From positions 186,001-250,000 of the forward strand of contig NZ_JAUYVM010000005.1 in the NCBI RefSeq assembly GCF_030689305.1: a stretch of DNA of 64,000 bases, written 5' to 3'. The first letter of the stretch is position 1; every line of letters begins with the position of its first letter. The notes under the pieces were generated by a model that was not told the origin of the DNA, did no database searches, and worked only from the letters and a program-made list of their open reading frames with translations. Made by a program: the position numbers and the translations under genes. Shown here in pieces: positions 36,241-45,821 of the stretch. Source of the stretch: Vibrio penaeicida (GTDB lineage Bacteria > Pseudomonadota > Gammaproteobacteria > Enterobacterales > Vibrionaceae).

Positions 36241-36777
36241 TCACCGATGGCTTTTCAGTAATCCATATACCGCGTGATCAACGACTCGCCCATTGAGGTT
36301 TTCATTGCGCGTAATAACGCCTTCTAATGTCATGCCTATTCTTTCTGCAACCGCGCGGCTTGCTTGGTTGTCTACGGCCGCATGCAGTTGGGCTTTCTCT
36401 AATTTTAACTCTTCGAAAATGATGTCTAACAGGGCAAGGCATGCACGGGTAACGATCCCGTTTCCTTGTGCAGACGCTTCAAGCCAATAACCAATTTCAG
36501 CGCGGCTCAAATTGTGGTCAATCGAATTGAGTGATGCCGCGCCTACCAATTTGTCTTTATAAATAATGACGCAGGTAAGCGATTTTCCTTCAGCGTAATT
36601 TTGTAAAGACATACGAATAAAACTCAAAAAAGCGTCTTCGTTATCGCAGTGTGGTGGCCACGCTAGCCATTGAGAGAGATAATCTAAATTATCGTTGCGA
36701 ATTCTTAGAAAATCCTTTGCAAATGAAGGCTGTACCAGTGCTAGCTGGATTTCATCATCAATGTGTTTCGTGAACAT
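36241..36777 (-). CDS. GNAT acetyltransferase (RimL/RimJ-like)
   Basis: A 178-aa N-acetyltransferase. The acceptor domain begins with IDDEIQLALVQPSFAKDFLRIRNDNLDYLSQWLAWP, the acetyl-CoA loop is ASAQGNGIVTRACLALLDIIF, and the C-terminal part reads NQASRAVAERIGMTLEGV, all typical of RimJ/RimL-type enzymes that acetylate N-termini of ribosomal proteins or other substrates. It stands alone and convergent with msrA; the substrate is not predictable. Confidence 0.88.
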   Translation of the reverse strand: MFTKHIDDEIQLALVQPSFAKDFLRIRNDNLDYLSQWLAWPPHCDNEDAFLSFIRMSLQNYAEGKSLTCVIIYKDKLVGAASLNSIDHNLSRAEIGYWLEASAQGNGIVTRACLALLDIIFEELKLEKAQLHAAVDNQASRAVAERIGMTLEGVITRNENLNGRVVDHAVYGLLKSHR

Positions 36778-36876
36778 TCTTATCTGATTATTTTCAAACG
36801 AAAGATGCTAAAAACGCTACTCTCGCGAAGAGTAAAGTTCAACTTCTTTGTTATCTTTTGCGTGTGAGTGAATGTG

Positions 36877-37758
36877 CTATGGGGACATCTGCGCTTCAAA
36901 TTCAAAATCAGTACCGCTCACATCAGCGTCCAAGTCGATTCTGAGTGTTTTTCCAGAAAAGGGTTGGCGCTGTAATTCTTGCTCTGTCATGTCGTAAGAT
37001 GCAGTGGTAAGTGCGAGCACTCCCTTTTCAATAAAGGTACATCGAGTGGCGTGTCGAATGGGTAAAGGGATGCTCTGGACATATTGCCCATTGCTTTCAT
37101 AAACCGTAATAATGCCCGCATCCCAATGACAAACATAAAGCCTGCCTTCAGAATCGACTTTTAAACCATCAGGAAGCCCTGTTCCTTGAGGGAGTTCGAC
37201 AAAAACGCGCTTCGATTGAATGGCTTTCCAGCGCGAATCCAGCTGGTATCGATACACTTTCCTTTGAAACATATTACTGACGTAGACGCAGTGATTCTTT
37301 GCGTCAAATGCAATGCCATTGGCGACTGAGAAGCCGCAATCCAATTGCTGAATTTGCATCGTTTCCTTATGCAAAATAAAAAGTGCTCCGTCCGGAGCCT
37401 CGAGCTCGTCTTGATTCATTGTGCCAAACCAAAGATCGCCTGCTGGGCTGACGACTCCGTCATTGGGTCTCAACTTAGGATTGTTATTAACAGGGTTTCC
37501 GAGGTATTCGTAACGTTGGAAATTTGGATCGCATGCGTAAATGCCTATCTTGGTCACCAAGAGCCAGCCAGACTCTCGTATTTTCGCTATAGCAGTCACT
37601 GGGAGTCCGATGTGGAAACATTGTGTTTGCTTAGAATGAAGATCGAATTGGTAAATGTGACTGGATTCGGCATCCACCCAAACCAATACCTTACCTTCAA
37701 CGCAGATCGGAGACTCTCCAATGATGCAAGTGGAGTCTTCTAACATGTCGTAATTCAT
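36877..37758 (-). CDS. SMP-30/gluconolactonase family protein
   Basis: A 293-aa six-bladed propeller of the SGL family. Expected metal-site residues are visible: Glu in GESPICVEGKVLVWVD, the RPNDGVVSPAGDLWFGTMN motif, Asn in VANGIAFD and Asp in GLPDGLKVDSEGRLYVC. It likely hydrolyses a sugar lactone in the cytoplasm, as no signal peptide is present. It follows the 1815-residue secreted protein by 60 bp on the same strand, and may be co-transcribed with it. Confidence 0.88.
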   Translation of the reverse strand: MNYDMLEDSTCIIGESPICVEGKVLVWVDAESSHIYQFDLHSKQTQCFHIGLPVTAIAKIRESGWLLVTKIGIYACDPNFQRYEYLGNPVNNNPKLRPNDGVVSPAGDLWFGTMNQDELEAPDGALFILHKETMQIQQLDCGFSVANGIAFDAKNHCVYVSNMFQRKVYRYQLDSRWKAIQSKRVFVELPQGTGLPDGLKVDSEGRLYVCHWDAGIITVYESNGQYVQSIPLPIRHATRCTFIEKGVLALTTASYDMTEQELQRQPFSGKTLRIDLDADVSGTDFEFEAQMSP

Positions 37759-37818
37759 GATAATTCCTAGAACACTGGGAGTGAAAAGGGCGGCACCTCT
37801 ATGAGTGCCGCTATGGTG

Positions 37819-40800
37819 TTAATTGGATAACCGGAGACGAGCATTTGCCCAATCTGCGTGGTCGTGACCAATCCCATCACCGGCTCCGTTCACTTTCAGG
37901 GTGAGTGAGGTAGCGTTAGAAGGTATCGATACATTGACCTGTTCGGCTGAACCACTTCCCGTCAGCGTGGCGCTTTGGAACATCTGCACGCCATCAACGT
38001 CTACTTGAAAAACAACCGATCCTTGATTGCCGACTTCATCATCTACGCCAATACTGGCGCTGAATTGATTGTAGCTACCAGCCGGGATCTGATACGTGAT
38101 AACGGAGTTAGCATGAACGCCGAGCCCTTTACTATAGGACTGACCTGCAATGGTGATGGCGTTGCCATCGGAATCGCCTTGTTCACCATTAGAGCGATCT
38201 TTTTCCATGTTTCCCCATCCGTTACTCGAAGACGTTTCTGCTAAATCGCTTACGTATACATAGGTTGGGGTCGCCGGAATTGACTGCTCTGTACGGAATA
38301 AGCTTCCGTCACCGGGATCTTGGGGGTGTTGCCAATTGGTGCCACCGTCAGGATCGAACGCAAACCCGATGCCCGAAGTCGGACCGCTGCCACCATTGCC
38401 GTTGCTGATCCGAAGTTCAAAAGCATGCCACCCAGCAGACAAGTTGAGATTGCCAGTGGCGACTTCATCGTTCCAATTGTCGCTACTCAACACCAAGTTT
38501 CCATCTATCCATAGGCGAGTTTTGTCATCGATGTATTCCTTAAACGAAAGGTTGCCATCGGCATCAAAAATGTAGCCTGTGTAAATCTCGGTGGTGTTCC
38601 CGGCGATGGAGTCCTCGGTTTCACTCAGGGTAGAGGTCACACTGGTTTTGGGGTTAGCCGCATTGGTATTGATGTTGCCACTCACGGTTCCGTAGTAAAG
38701 ACCCGCTTGGAAGCTTGGCGTAGGGTCTTGAGTGCGGAATAAGCTACCGTCACCCGGATCTTCAGGGTGACTCCAGTTGGTTCCACCGTCTGGGTCGAAC
38801 GCAAACCCAATTCCTGAGGTTGGACCGCTACCGCCATTACCGTTGCTGATCCGCAGTTCAAAAGCATGCCATCCAGCAGACAAATTTAGATTGCCAGTGG
38901 CGACTTCATCGTTCCAATTGTCGCTGCTCAAAACTAAGGTTCCATCGATCCACAGACGGGTTTTATCGTCGATGTATTCTTTGAACGATATGTTTCCGTC
39001 GGCATCGTAGATATAGCCTGTGTAGATCTCTGTGGTATTGCCATCAATGGAATCTTCCGTTTCACTCAAAGACGTTGTAAGTCGCGTTTTTGGGTTTTCA
39101 GTAGATGTATTGATGTTGCCAGCCACTTCGCCGTAGTACAGCCCAATTTCAGAAGGTGCGTTGCCTTTTTCACGAAGCTTAGCGTCTGCCCAGTCGGCGT
39201 GATCGTGACCAACACCGTTACCTCCATCTTTGACCACCAATTTGAGCACACTGTGTGTGGCTGAAATAGGAAGGATGACGGCATCGGTTGCGCTACTGCC
39301 CGTTAATACGCCACTTTGGAAACTGAGTACATCATCTAGGTAGACTTCGAATACAACAGAACCACGGTTGCCGACTTCATCATCAACGCCGATGAATGCC
39401 GAAAACTGGTCGTACTCTTTTTGTGTTAAGTCATAGGTGATTTCTGAATACGCGTGTACCCCTAAACCTTTTGAATACGTTGTGCCAGCAAGGCGTATTG
39501 GACCGCCATCATTACTGCCGGATTCACCATTACTTCGGTCTTTTTCAAATGGTCCCCACGCATTATCCGAACTGGTTTCAGATAAGTCGCTCAAGTAATC
39601 GTATGTCGGAGCTGGTGGCGGCTCAGGGACCACGATAGGTGGGCCTTCGTATTCAATTTGGTTGAGGTACGCCACAAGTTGGGCGCGCTCAGCCGAGTTC
39701 GATATTGAGTGTTGGCTACCGATTTGCAGCACATCATTTAACGTTGTAGCTTGCCCATTGTGGAAGTAAGGCGCGGAGTCCCACAGCCCGATAAGCGTTG
39801 GTGTATCAAAACCCACACCAGCTAAAGGCTGTGAAATTCCTTGGCCAGACGACGCTTGAATGGTTCCCACATCGTGTCGAAGCATGTCCGTTAAATAGAC
39901 GCCAGAGTGACAGGCAGCACAGCCTTTATCGACAAAGAGCTGCTTACCCGCTTGGGCTTGAGGCGTTAAATCTCCATTGGCATCTCGATGGGGGCTCTGA
40001 GGGAAACGAGCAAGACTGGAGACATAAAAAGACAGGTTATCCAGATCATCACTTTTTCCAGCTTTAGGTGAACCCAGAGGATCTTTCACGTCATCGAATA
40101 AGGCGTCGTCAATAAATCCTCGGCCGCCAAACGCGAAGCGAATGTCATTTTCAAAATCGTGGATTTCGTCAAAATTCGCCGTCCAGTGTACTCGACCATT
40201 TCCAAGTCCTGTTCGGCCAAGTAATGGAATGGTATTGCGCAACCCTTCACCACGATCGGTAAAGTCCCAAACTCGACCATCGGAATCGCCTCCGGTATGG
40301 CAACTGGCACAGGAAAGGTACCCATCTTGGGTCATTCGAGCATCGGCAGCGTTGTGGAAGATTTTCTTACCCGCTAATACTCTTGGGTGAAGCGCTTCAT
40401 TGCTAACCGTTGCTACTTCGGCTACACGGGTAATGTCGCCTTGCTGGCTTTCGAAGTTGCTGACGTTGTACACCACCACAGAGCGCGATAAGAACCCATG
40501 AACAAATAGATGATCCCCAGACTTAATCAATCCGATTGGGGCTTGACCGCTGTTTGCCAGTTCATTAACACGGTTTAAGTTGTACGCATCACGAATTTCA
40601 ACGCTGTTTTGCCCTTCTACTGCGATGTAGGCGTAATCACCTAAGGCGCTAAAAGCAATGGCTTTGGGTTGCGCGCGGTTATCGATATCGAGCTGCACAT
40701 TGGGTAATTCTTGATTCGTGTTTAAGTCGATTTGAGAAACAATGGCACGAATGGTGGTTTCAAAAGTGAGCGTTTTGTTTTCATCGCTTTCGTTGAATGG

Positions 40801-43266
40801 ACCTCGATCCACATTGGCTTTGTTGGATGGAACCCACGCCCTCAGACCATCAGGTGAAATGGTGATTCCATTGAGGTAGTTGGGTATACCTCGGCTTCTG
40901 TCGGGGCCATCAATTGTGGTGGTGTCTTTTATCAGCGATATCACCTGCCCAACTGATAAATTGTTGATACTGACTTCAACCACTTCCGCTTGTTGTTGCG
41001 GCGAAATAAATCGAGTGACGTACGCTGTATCGGAATCTGCACTTATCGCGAGCCCTCGTGCCGAGTGACCAATGGTGACCGACCCAATTTGCGCCCCTGT
41101 GCTGGGGTTGAGTTTGAGTAACTGACCGCTGGCTTGAAGGGTAACGAGTGCAGCACTGCTATCGGGGGTAAAAGCTATGCCGTAGGGCTGAGAGGCTCTA
41201 GGCAAGGCGATGTCCCTAATCTTAGAACCTTGAGGGGATAAGACGGTAATCGAGTCACTTTGTTGATTGACTGCCCATACATCACCATTGGGTGCGATGG
41301 CTAAGGTTCTGGGGCGATCGCCTACAGGGGTTTCCCAAAGCTTACTGAAAGGGCTGTTTGTCGATAGCGCTGTGACGGTGTCGTTGTCCTCATTCACCAC
41401 AAAAGCCCGATTGCCCGATTTGGCAATGGTCGATGCCGTTGAAGGAGGCGTTGATGTCGTCGGGTGGTAAGCGGTGATGAGCCCAGATTTTGTGGAACTG
41501 AAGTTAGACTCCCTCACGGTAACAATTGGGGACCAATGACCGGGTGATGAATATACGTGGCTTGCCGCAGAGTTTGAAGAAAACGGAGTAGAGGCGGTCC
41601 CATCTCCGAAATTCCATGAATATTCCAAAGCGCCACCATCAATCGGGCTGGCTGATGCATTCACGCTGATACTTTGCCCCACTTGCGTGGTTGATGGAAT
41701 GGAAACGGTGGCATTGTGAGACGCAATATTACCTGTTGAAAACAGGTATTGCTTATATGGCATGGCGTTTTCAGCGAAGTCTTGAATACCGTCGATAGTC
41801 ACCACATAGATTTGGTTGGTGCTGAGGTTTTGGGAGGGAGTGAAATGAACGAATCCCAAGTTTACACTGTAAATACCTTGAATCGGGGTATTGTCACCAA
41901 GCTTATTGATTTTAAACGTTGTTGCGTTAACGGACTCCATCAATACGCTGTCTGAAAGCGCCAAACCAATTCGAGTGGTGACTGGAACCTGCGTGGATTC
42001 ACTGGCTGGCATGGATCTGACAATTTGAGGAGGCACAGTATCTTGATTGGTTTGTTGAGCAATCAGGCCACTGCCGCTGCCGTGGTCATTCCCAACCCAA
42101 ATCATATTACCGAAAGCAAATACCTGACCGTGATCGGTATCCGAGCCTATCGCATCCAACGAGCCAGTCCCAATGGTCGAAATGTTATTGATATCAGAGA
42201 CATTCAATACAGAGATATCGTCTTGGTTACCGAGCATTAAACGATCATCTTGAAGATTGCAGTAAAGGTTTACAAAGCCACTTTCCGATTCACTGAGCAG
42301 TGAAATTGGATCGGTCGTGGTGTCATAAACCCTAAGATTGTCCCCTGCACTTCTTGCACCAAAATAGGCGCGCTTGCCATCCCAACAAGATGAATAATAC
42401 CTTTCTGGAAGGCGTGAATGTGTTTTGACTAACACTGGGTTTTCCGGATCGTCAATGTTGAGAATGGAGAATCCGTTGGTGGTTTCCATGCTTGATAGGA
42501 ACATTTCATTTCCTACAGCAAACACGGGCCCTACATTGAAGTTACCTAGCTGACTGGTCGGAATGGTTTTAACCACGGTTGGGTTGTCAACATTCGATGT
42601 ATTAATGATGGTTAGACCAGCGTTTCCTCGTGAAACATATAAATAAGGGGCTTGCCAGAAAAGTTGCCATGACACATTGTTGTAATCGCCAAAGTTCACT
42701 CCCGAGATGGCGAGTTTGCTTCGTTGAATCGGGTTATTGACGTCACTCCAATCCCAAATTTCGATTCCTCGACCGGTTTGAATGGCGATCAGGCTGTTTT
42801 CACTTAAACCGAAAGAGTGGGGTTCTCGGAAATCGGCGGTTCGTAAGCCGTCTCCGGTTCGGTGTGCATTGCTCGCATCGGGTTCGTAAACCCTTTTCAC
42901 CAATTGAATGCTCCTTGGGTTGGAGACATCCAGTGCTATCCAACCTCCTGGCCCTCCACCGCTATCGGGAGCAAAAACGCCTATCATATACCCATTCAAC
43001 ATGGTCATGACATTGACACCAAAGTGTTTTCTTCCTGGGTAATCAGGAGGGAGAATGTTGGTGGTGTCGTCGACTGATGGCGTTGAGATCTGGGTGAACA
43101 ATTCGCTTGAAGAAAATGTTACGTTACCCAGCCCCGGTCCTTGTGCCGCGTTCGATGCCCCTGAACATAAGGACACCGAAAGGGCGAAATACGCTAGAGG
43201 GTGTGTGCAATTGCTAAGTAGCCGCTTGGATGTGGCTCGCCAGCGGCTCAAAATCAAAGGTTTCAT
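37819..43266 (-). CDS. Giant secreted di-heme cytochrome c / propeller / NPCBM-PA14 protein
   Basis: An 1815-aa exported mosaic. A long signal peptide (ending CSGASNA, about residue 40) precedes LVIVD-type propeller repeats (about 45-410). Next come an SbsA Ig-like domain (about 419-510), a PKD domain (515-595, WNFGDGTAS), a YncE-like propeller (about 615-940), and a cytochrome c peroxidase/MauG-like region with two heme sites, CASCH near 986 and CAACH near 1116. The C-terminal third holds NPCBM (about 1219-1363), two PA14 modules (about 1374-1520 and 1521-1668) and a second NPCBM (about 1670-1815). Two hemes plus carbohydrate-binding-like modules suggest an extracellular or surface redox protein acting on glycans; the reaction is unknown. 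Followed by an SMP-30 lactonase gene, compatible with sugar oxidation. Confidence 0.88.
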   Translation of the reverse strand: MKPLILSRWRATSKRLLSNCTHPLAYFALSVSLCSGASNAAQGPGLGNVTFSSSELFTQISTPSVDDTTNILPPDYPGRKHFGVNVMTMLNGYMIGVFAPDSGGGPGGWIALDVSNPRSIQLVKRVYEPDASNAHRTGDGLRTADFREPHSFGLSENSLIAIQTGRGIEIWDWSDVNNPIQRSKLAISGVNFGDYNNVSWQLFWQAPYLYVSRGNAGLTIINTSNVDNPTVVKTIPTSQLGNFNVGPVFAVGNEMFLSSMETTNGFSILNIDDPENPVLVKTHSRLPERYYSSCWDGKRAYFGARSAGDNLRVYDTTTDPISLLSESESGFVNLYCNLQDDRLMLGNQDDISVLNVSDINNISTIGTGSLDAIGSDTDHGQVFAFGNMIWVGNDHGSGSGLIAQQTNQDTVPPQIVRSMPASESTQVPVTTRIGLALSDSVLMESVNATTFKINKLGDNTPIQGIYSVNLGFVHFTPSQNLSTNQIYVVTIDGIQDFAENAMPYKQYLFSTGNIASHNATVSIPSTTQVGQSISVNASASPIDGGALEYSWNFGDGTASTPFSSNSAASHVYSSPGHWSPIVTVRESNFSSTKSGLITAYHPTTSTPPSTASTIAKSGNRAFVVNEDNDTVTALSTNSPFSKLWETPVGDRPRTLAIAPNGDVWAVNQQSDSITVLSPQGSKIRDIALPRASQPYGIAFTPDSSAALVTLQASGQLLKLNPSTGAQIGSVTIGHSARGLAISADSDTAYVTRFISPQQQAEVVEVSINNLSVGQVISLIKDTTTIDGPDRSRGIPNYLNGITISPDGLRAWVPSNKANVDRGPFNESDENKTLTFETTIRAIVSQIDLNTNQELPNVQLDIDNRAQPKAIAFSALGDYAYIAVEGQNSVEIRDAYNLNRVNELANSGQAPIGLIKSGDHLFVHGFLSRSVVVYNVSNFESQQGDITRVAEVATVSNEALHPRVLAGKKIFHNAADARMTQDGYLSCASCHTGGDSDGRVWDFTDRGEGLRNTIPLLGRTGLGNGRVHWTANFDEIHDFENDIRFAFGGRGFIDDALFDDVKDPLGSPKAGKSDDLDNLSFYVSSLARFPQSPHRDANGDLTPQAQAGKQLFVDKGCAACHSGVYLTDMLRHDVGTIQASSGQGISQPLAGVGFDTPTLIGLWDSAPYFHNGQATTLNDVLQIGSQHSISNSAERAQLVAYLNQIEYEGPPIVVPEPPPAPTYDYLSDLSETSSDNAWGPFEKDRSNGESGSNDGGPIRLAGTTYSKGLGVHAYSEITYDLTQKEYDQFSAFIGVDDEVGNRGSVVFEVYLDDVLSFQSGVLTGSSATDAVILPISATHSVLKLVVKDGGNGVGHDHADWADAKLREKGNAPSEIGLYYGEVAGNINTSTENPKTRLTTSLSETEDSIDGNTTEIYTGYIYDADGNISFKEYIDDKTRLWIDGTLVLSSDNWNDEVATGNLNLSAGWHAFELRISNGNGGSGPTSGIGFAFDPDGGTNWSHPEDPGDGSLFRTQDPTPSFQAGLYYGTVSGNINTNAANPKTSVTSTLSETEDSIAGNTTEIYTGYIFDADGNLSFKEYIDDKTRLWIDGNLVLSSDNWNDEVATGNLNLSAGWHAFELRISNGNGGSGPTSGIGFAFDPDGGTNWQHPQDPGDGSLFRTEQSIPATPTYVYVSDLAETSSSNGWGNMEKDRSNGEQGDSDGNAITIAGQSYSKGLGVHANSVITYQIPAGSYNQFSASIGVDDEVGNQGSVVFQVDVDGVQMFQSATLTGSGSAEQVNVSIPSNATSLTLKVNGAGDGIGHDHADWANARLRLSN
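38264..39146 (-). repeat. In-frame tandem duplication of the PA14 module
   Basis: Two ~441-bp units (about 39146-38705 and 38704-38264) encode nearly the same ~147 residues, both containing KEYIDDKTRLWIDG, SSDNWNDEVATGNLNLSAGW and GGSGPTSGIGFAFDPDGGTN. DNA identity is high with scattered synonymous changes, indicating a fairly recent intragenic duplication. Confidence 0.9.
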
Positions 43267-43466
43267 TACTCGAATACCTCGTTTCAGTATTGAACTATGC
43301 CATTTCTTAGTGGGTTAGCTACGCGCAATAGCGGCAGTGAGAACCTCATGGAAGAAATTAGCGCCAGTGTAATTTCAGGGTGTAACGGCCACGGTTATTG
43401 ATATTGTCTGCTTTTGTAGCTGCTCTATGGCATGGAAGGTGATGGCTCTGTTACGTTTTATGCTCC

Positions 43467-44966
43467 TTATTTAGGTGGAAAGTGGTTGATCCAATCCGAC
43501 ACATGACGATAACGGGCAAACCTTTTGGTTAACGCAGCATGGCGGGTAGAATCAGGTATAAACACCTGCACCTCGCTCCGCATGGATTTGACCGAATCTT
43601 CAAATGTTGTGAAAAAGCCAGCCGCATAAGCCGCTGCCATCGCGACGCCTTTCGCGCCAGATTCGCTGCATTGTGTAATGTGTATTTCCACATTCAAAAC
43701 ATCTGCAAACAATTGGCACCAGAAAGCGCTTTTTGCTCCTCCTCCAGTGAGTAATGCGTGAGAGAAATGGATTCCTGCATAGTTCAGTTTCAGTACGTGT
43801 TCTAAATGCCCAAACACGATGCCTTCGTAAACCGCGTAGAGTAAGTCTGGTTTTGTATGCCATCCTGCCAAGTCGAAAAAGCTACCTCTGGCAGCACCGT
43901 TATCTCCAGAACCGTACAAATAGGGGTGAAATAAAGGTAAGGCTGAACTGAGTTCAACCTGTTCAATCAGCTGGTTACATTGTTCAAAGACACTTTGGTT
44001 GATAGAGGTAGCTTGTTGCTTTTCATGGGCAAAGAATTCACGCACAAACCACTCTAGGTTAGACGCCGACGTTGCACTGTTTTCCATGGCAAGAAATCGA
44101 TGTTGTGGGAACAAGCACGTCATAAAAAGTTGTTCGCTCGGTAAGGTATCAGTCACCACTTGGTTTATGCTCCACGTACCGGTAACAATGGACGCGTCGT
44201 TGGAGTCCCAAACTCCCGAACCCATTGCGCTGGCAACAACATCCAGCATCCCACCGACAACGGGGATACCTTCTGGTAATCCTGTGAGTTCAGAGGCTTG
44301 AGCCGTCACGTGACCAATAATATGTTCACTGTGACAGGGGGCTGGAATGGCTGAAGCCATTTCGAGTATGTCGAAGAACGAGAGCAATTCCGTGCTGACT
44401 TCATGCTGGGTAAAATCAAACAACCCAGATGCACTTAAATCGCTGTAATCGGTTTTTATCTCATCAGTCAGGCAGAAGTTTAAATAGTCTTTGCAGAAAA
44501 AGACGGTGCCAATGTCTTCGTACAGCGATGCTCGGTTTTGTTTGAGCCAATTGAGCAAAGTAGCGGTTTGTGATGACCAAGCACCCTGTCGGTTTAACGT
44601 GCGAATACGGCTGTAGTGCTTTTCGGCTTGTAGGTTTGCGACCCGCTCACTCGCGCGGCTATCCAAAGACTGAATTGCCAACAACGGCTGGTGGTGTTTG
44701 TCCAGTAAATAGGCACCGTTGCCATGTCCACTGACTCCGATCGCCGAGATTTGAGTTGTAGAAAGGGCAGGGTGCGCCAAAACCTCGCCAATCACTTCAC
44801 AGCCAAGCTGCCACAACCGAGCCATATTCAGCTCGGTATGATTGGGCTCGGGGAATTGAGTTTCAATGGCTCGTGCCGCAGAGACAATTTCGTGACCAGC
44901 AGCATCAAATAGAGCCGCTTTTATGGCTGTATTACCGCAGTCTAAACCAAGGACGACACCCGACAT
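43467..44966 (-). CDS. FGGY-family carbohydrate kinase
   Basis: A 499-aa kinase with the two-lobed FGGY fold: phosphate-1 motif LGLDCGNTAIKAALFD, the substrate strand AIGVSGHGNGAYLLD, the adenosine region LLTGGGAKSAFWCQLFADVLNVEI and ESGAKGVAMAAAYAAG. The GHGNG form is closer to erythritol/L-xylulose-type kinases than to D-xylulokinases (GQMHG), so a polyol or unusual ketose substrate is likely. It is the last gene of the operon that begins at 53403, 9 bp after the aldolase gene. Confidence 0.9.
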   Translation of the reverse strand: MSGVVLGLDCGNTAIKAALFDAAGHEIVSAARAIETQFPEPNHTELNMARLWQLGCEVIGEVLAHPALSTTQISAIGVSGHGNGAYLLDKHHQPLLAIQSLDSRASERVANLQAEKHYSRIRTLNRQGAWSSQTATLLNWLKQNRASLYEDIGTVFFCKDYLNFCLTDEIKTDYSDLSASGLFDFTQHEVSTELLSFFDILEMASAIPAPCHSEHIIGHVTAQASELTGLPEGIPVVGGMLDVVASAMGSGVWDSNDASIVTGTWSINQVVTDTLPSEQLFMTCLFPQHRFLAMENSATSASNLEWFVREFFAHEKQQATSINQSVFEQCNQLIEQVELSSALPLFHPYLYGSGDNGAARGSFFDLAGWHTKPDLLYAVYEGIVFGHLEHVLKLNYAGIHFSHALLTGGGAKSAFWCQLFADVLNVEIHITQCSESGAKGVAMAAAYAAGFFTTFEDSVKSMRSEVQVFIPDSTRHAALTKRFARYRHVSDWINHFPPK

Positions 44967-44975
44967 GGATTCCCC

Positions 44976-45821
44976 TTAATTTTCACGTTGGTAAATATTT
45001 AACGCGTCGGCAACCGAGGCGTCGTCGTGAATCATCACCATCAGTGCACTGACGACTTTTGCAGGGCTTGGGTGTTGGTAGATATTACGACCGTAGACCA
45101 TACCCAGAGCGCCTTGATCAAGTAGCGCCCTTGCTTTGGTGAAGACGCTTTCAATGTCTTCTTTACCACCACCTCGTACCAATACTGGGCAGCGTGCTGC
45201 TTCGATTACTTTGTGAAAGTCATTGGCATCTTTGGTTGGGTCGGCTTTGATGATATCGGCGCCGAGCTCTCGCCCTACGCGGACCAAGGTGACAATCTTT
45301 TCGCAATCGCCATCCACCATGTAACCGCCGTTTCCAGAGTTCGGCTGCATGACCAAAGGCTCTATCATGAGTGGCATGCCGTATTTCTCGCAATCCAGTT
45401 TCACCTTGCTGATGTTATCGATACACTGGCGGAATAACTCCGGTTCGTCGGGGAGCATAAACAGGTTCACCACCACACACGCGGCATCCATTTGAACGGC
45501 TTGCAAAACAGGGTCTTGGTGATTTTGCAGCATCGCCCACATCACTCGATGGCGTTCTGCATTGTAGGGGTTACCCAAATCAATACGCATCACCAGTGCT
45601 GGCTTGTTTTTCCCCTCAACATTTTGCAATAGGTCGCTTTGACCATAGGTCATCTGAATGGCGTCAGGTTGTGCGCTAACCAATTGCTCCACTACAGACG
45701 GCATGTCTTCCAGCCCGTCTAGAAAAGAAGGTTCGTTGCATACGCCGTGGTCGATAGCGACATCCAAGCAACGGCCGTTTTTCATTAGCCGTTTCATCCT
45801 GACTTTTTTACTCATATACAT
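44976..45821 (-). CDS. Class I aldolase, DeoC/FbaB/LsrF-like family
   Basis: A 281-aa TIM-barrel lyase of the DeoC/LacD/FbaB group. Motifs are CLDVAIDHGVCNEP near the N-terminus, the Schiff-base lysine in GADIIKADPTKD, and the phosphate site PVLVRGGGKEDIESVF. This group cleaves ketose phosphates or, for LsrF, transfers acetyl from phosphorylated AI-2. In this operon it would split a phosphorylated ketose made by the kinase and GlpD-like oxidase into DHAP plus an aldehyde; that pathway is inference. The ATG overlaps the end of the GlpD-like gene by 14 bp (AAGGA upstream). Confidence 0.85.
   Translation of the reverse strand: MYMSKKVRMKRLMKNGRCLDVAIDHGVCNEPSFLDGLEDMPSVVEQLVSAQPDAIQMTYGQSDLLQNVEGKNKPALVMRIDLGNPYNAERHRVMWAMLQNHQDPVLQAVQMDAACVVVNLFMLPDEPELFRQCIDNISKVKLDCEKYGMPLMIEPLVMQPNSGNGGYMVDGDCEKIVTLVRVGRELGADIIKADPTKDANDFHKVIEAARCPVLVRGGGKEDIESVFTKARALLDQGALGMVYGRNIYQHPSPAKVVSALMVMIHDDASVADALNIYQREN

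Noticed and set aside
38250..43077. Open frames opposite the 1815-residue gene
   Set aside because: They are antisense shadows that mirror the repeated modules and have no ribosome sites.
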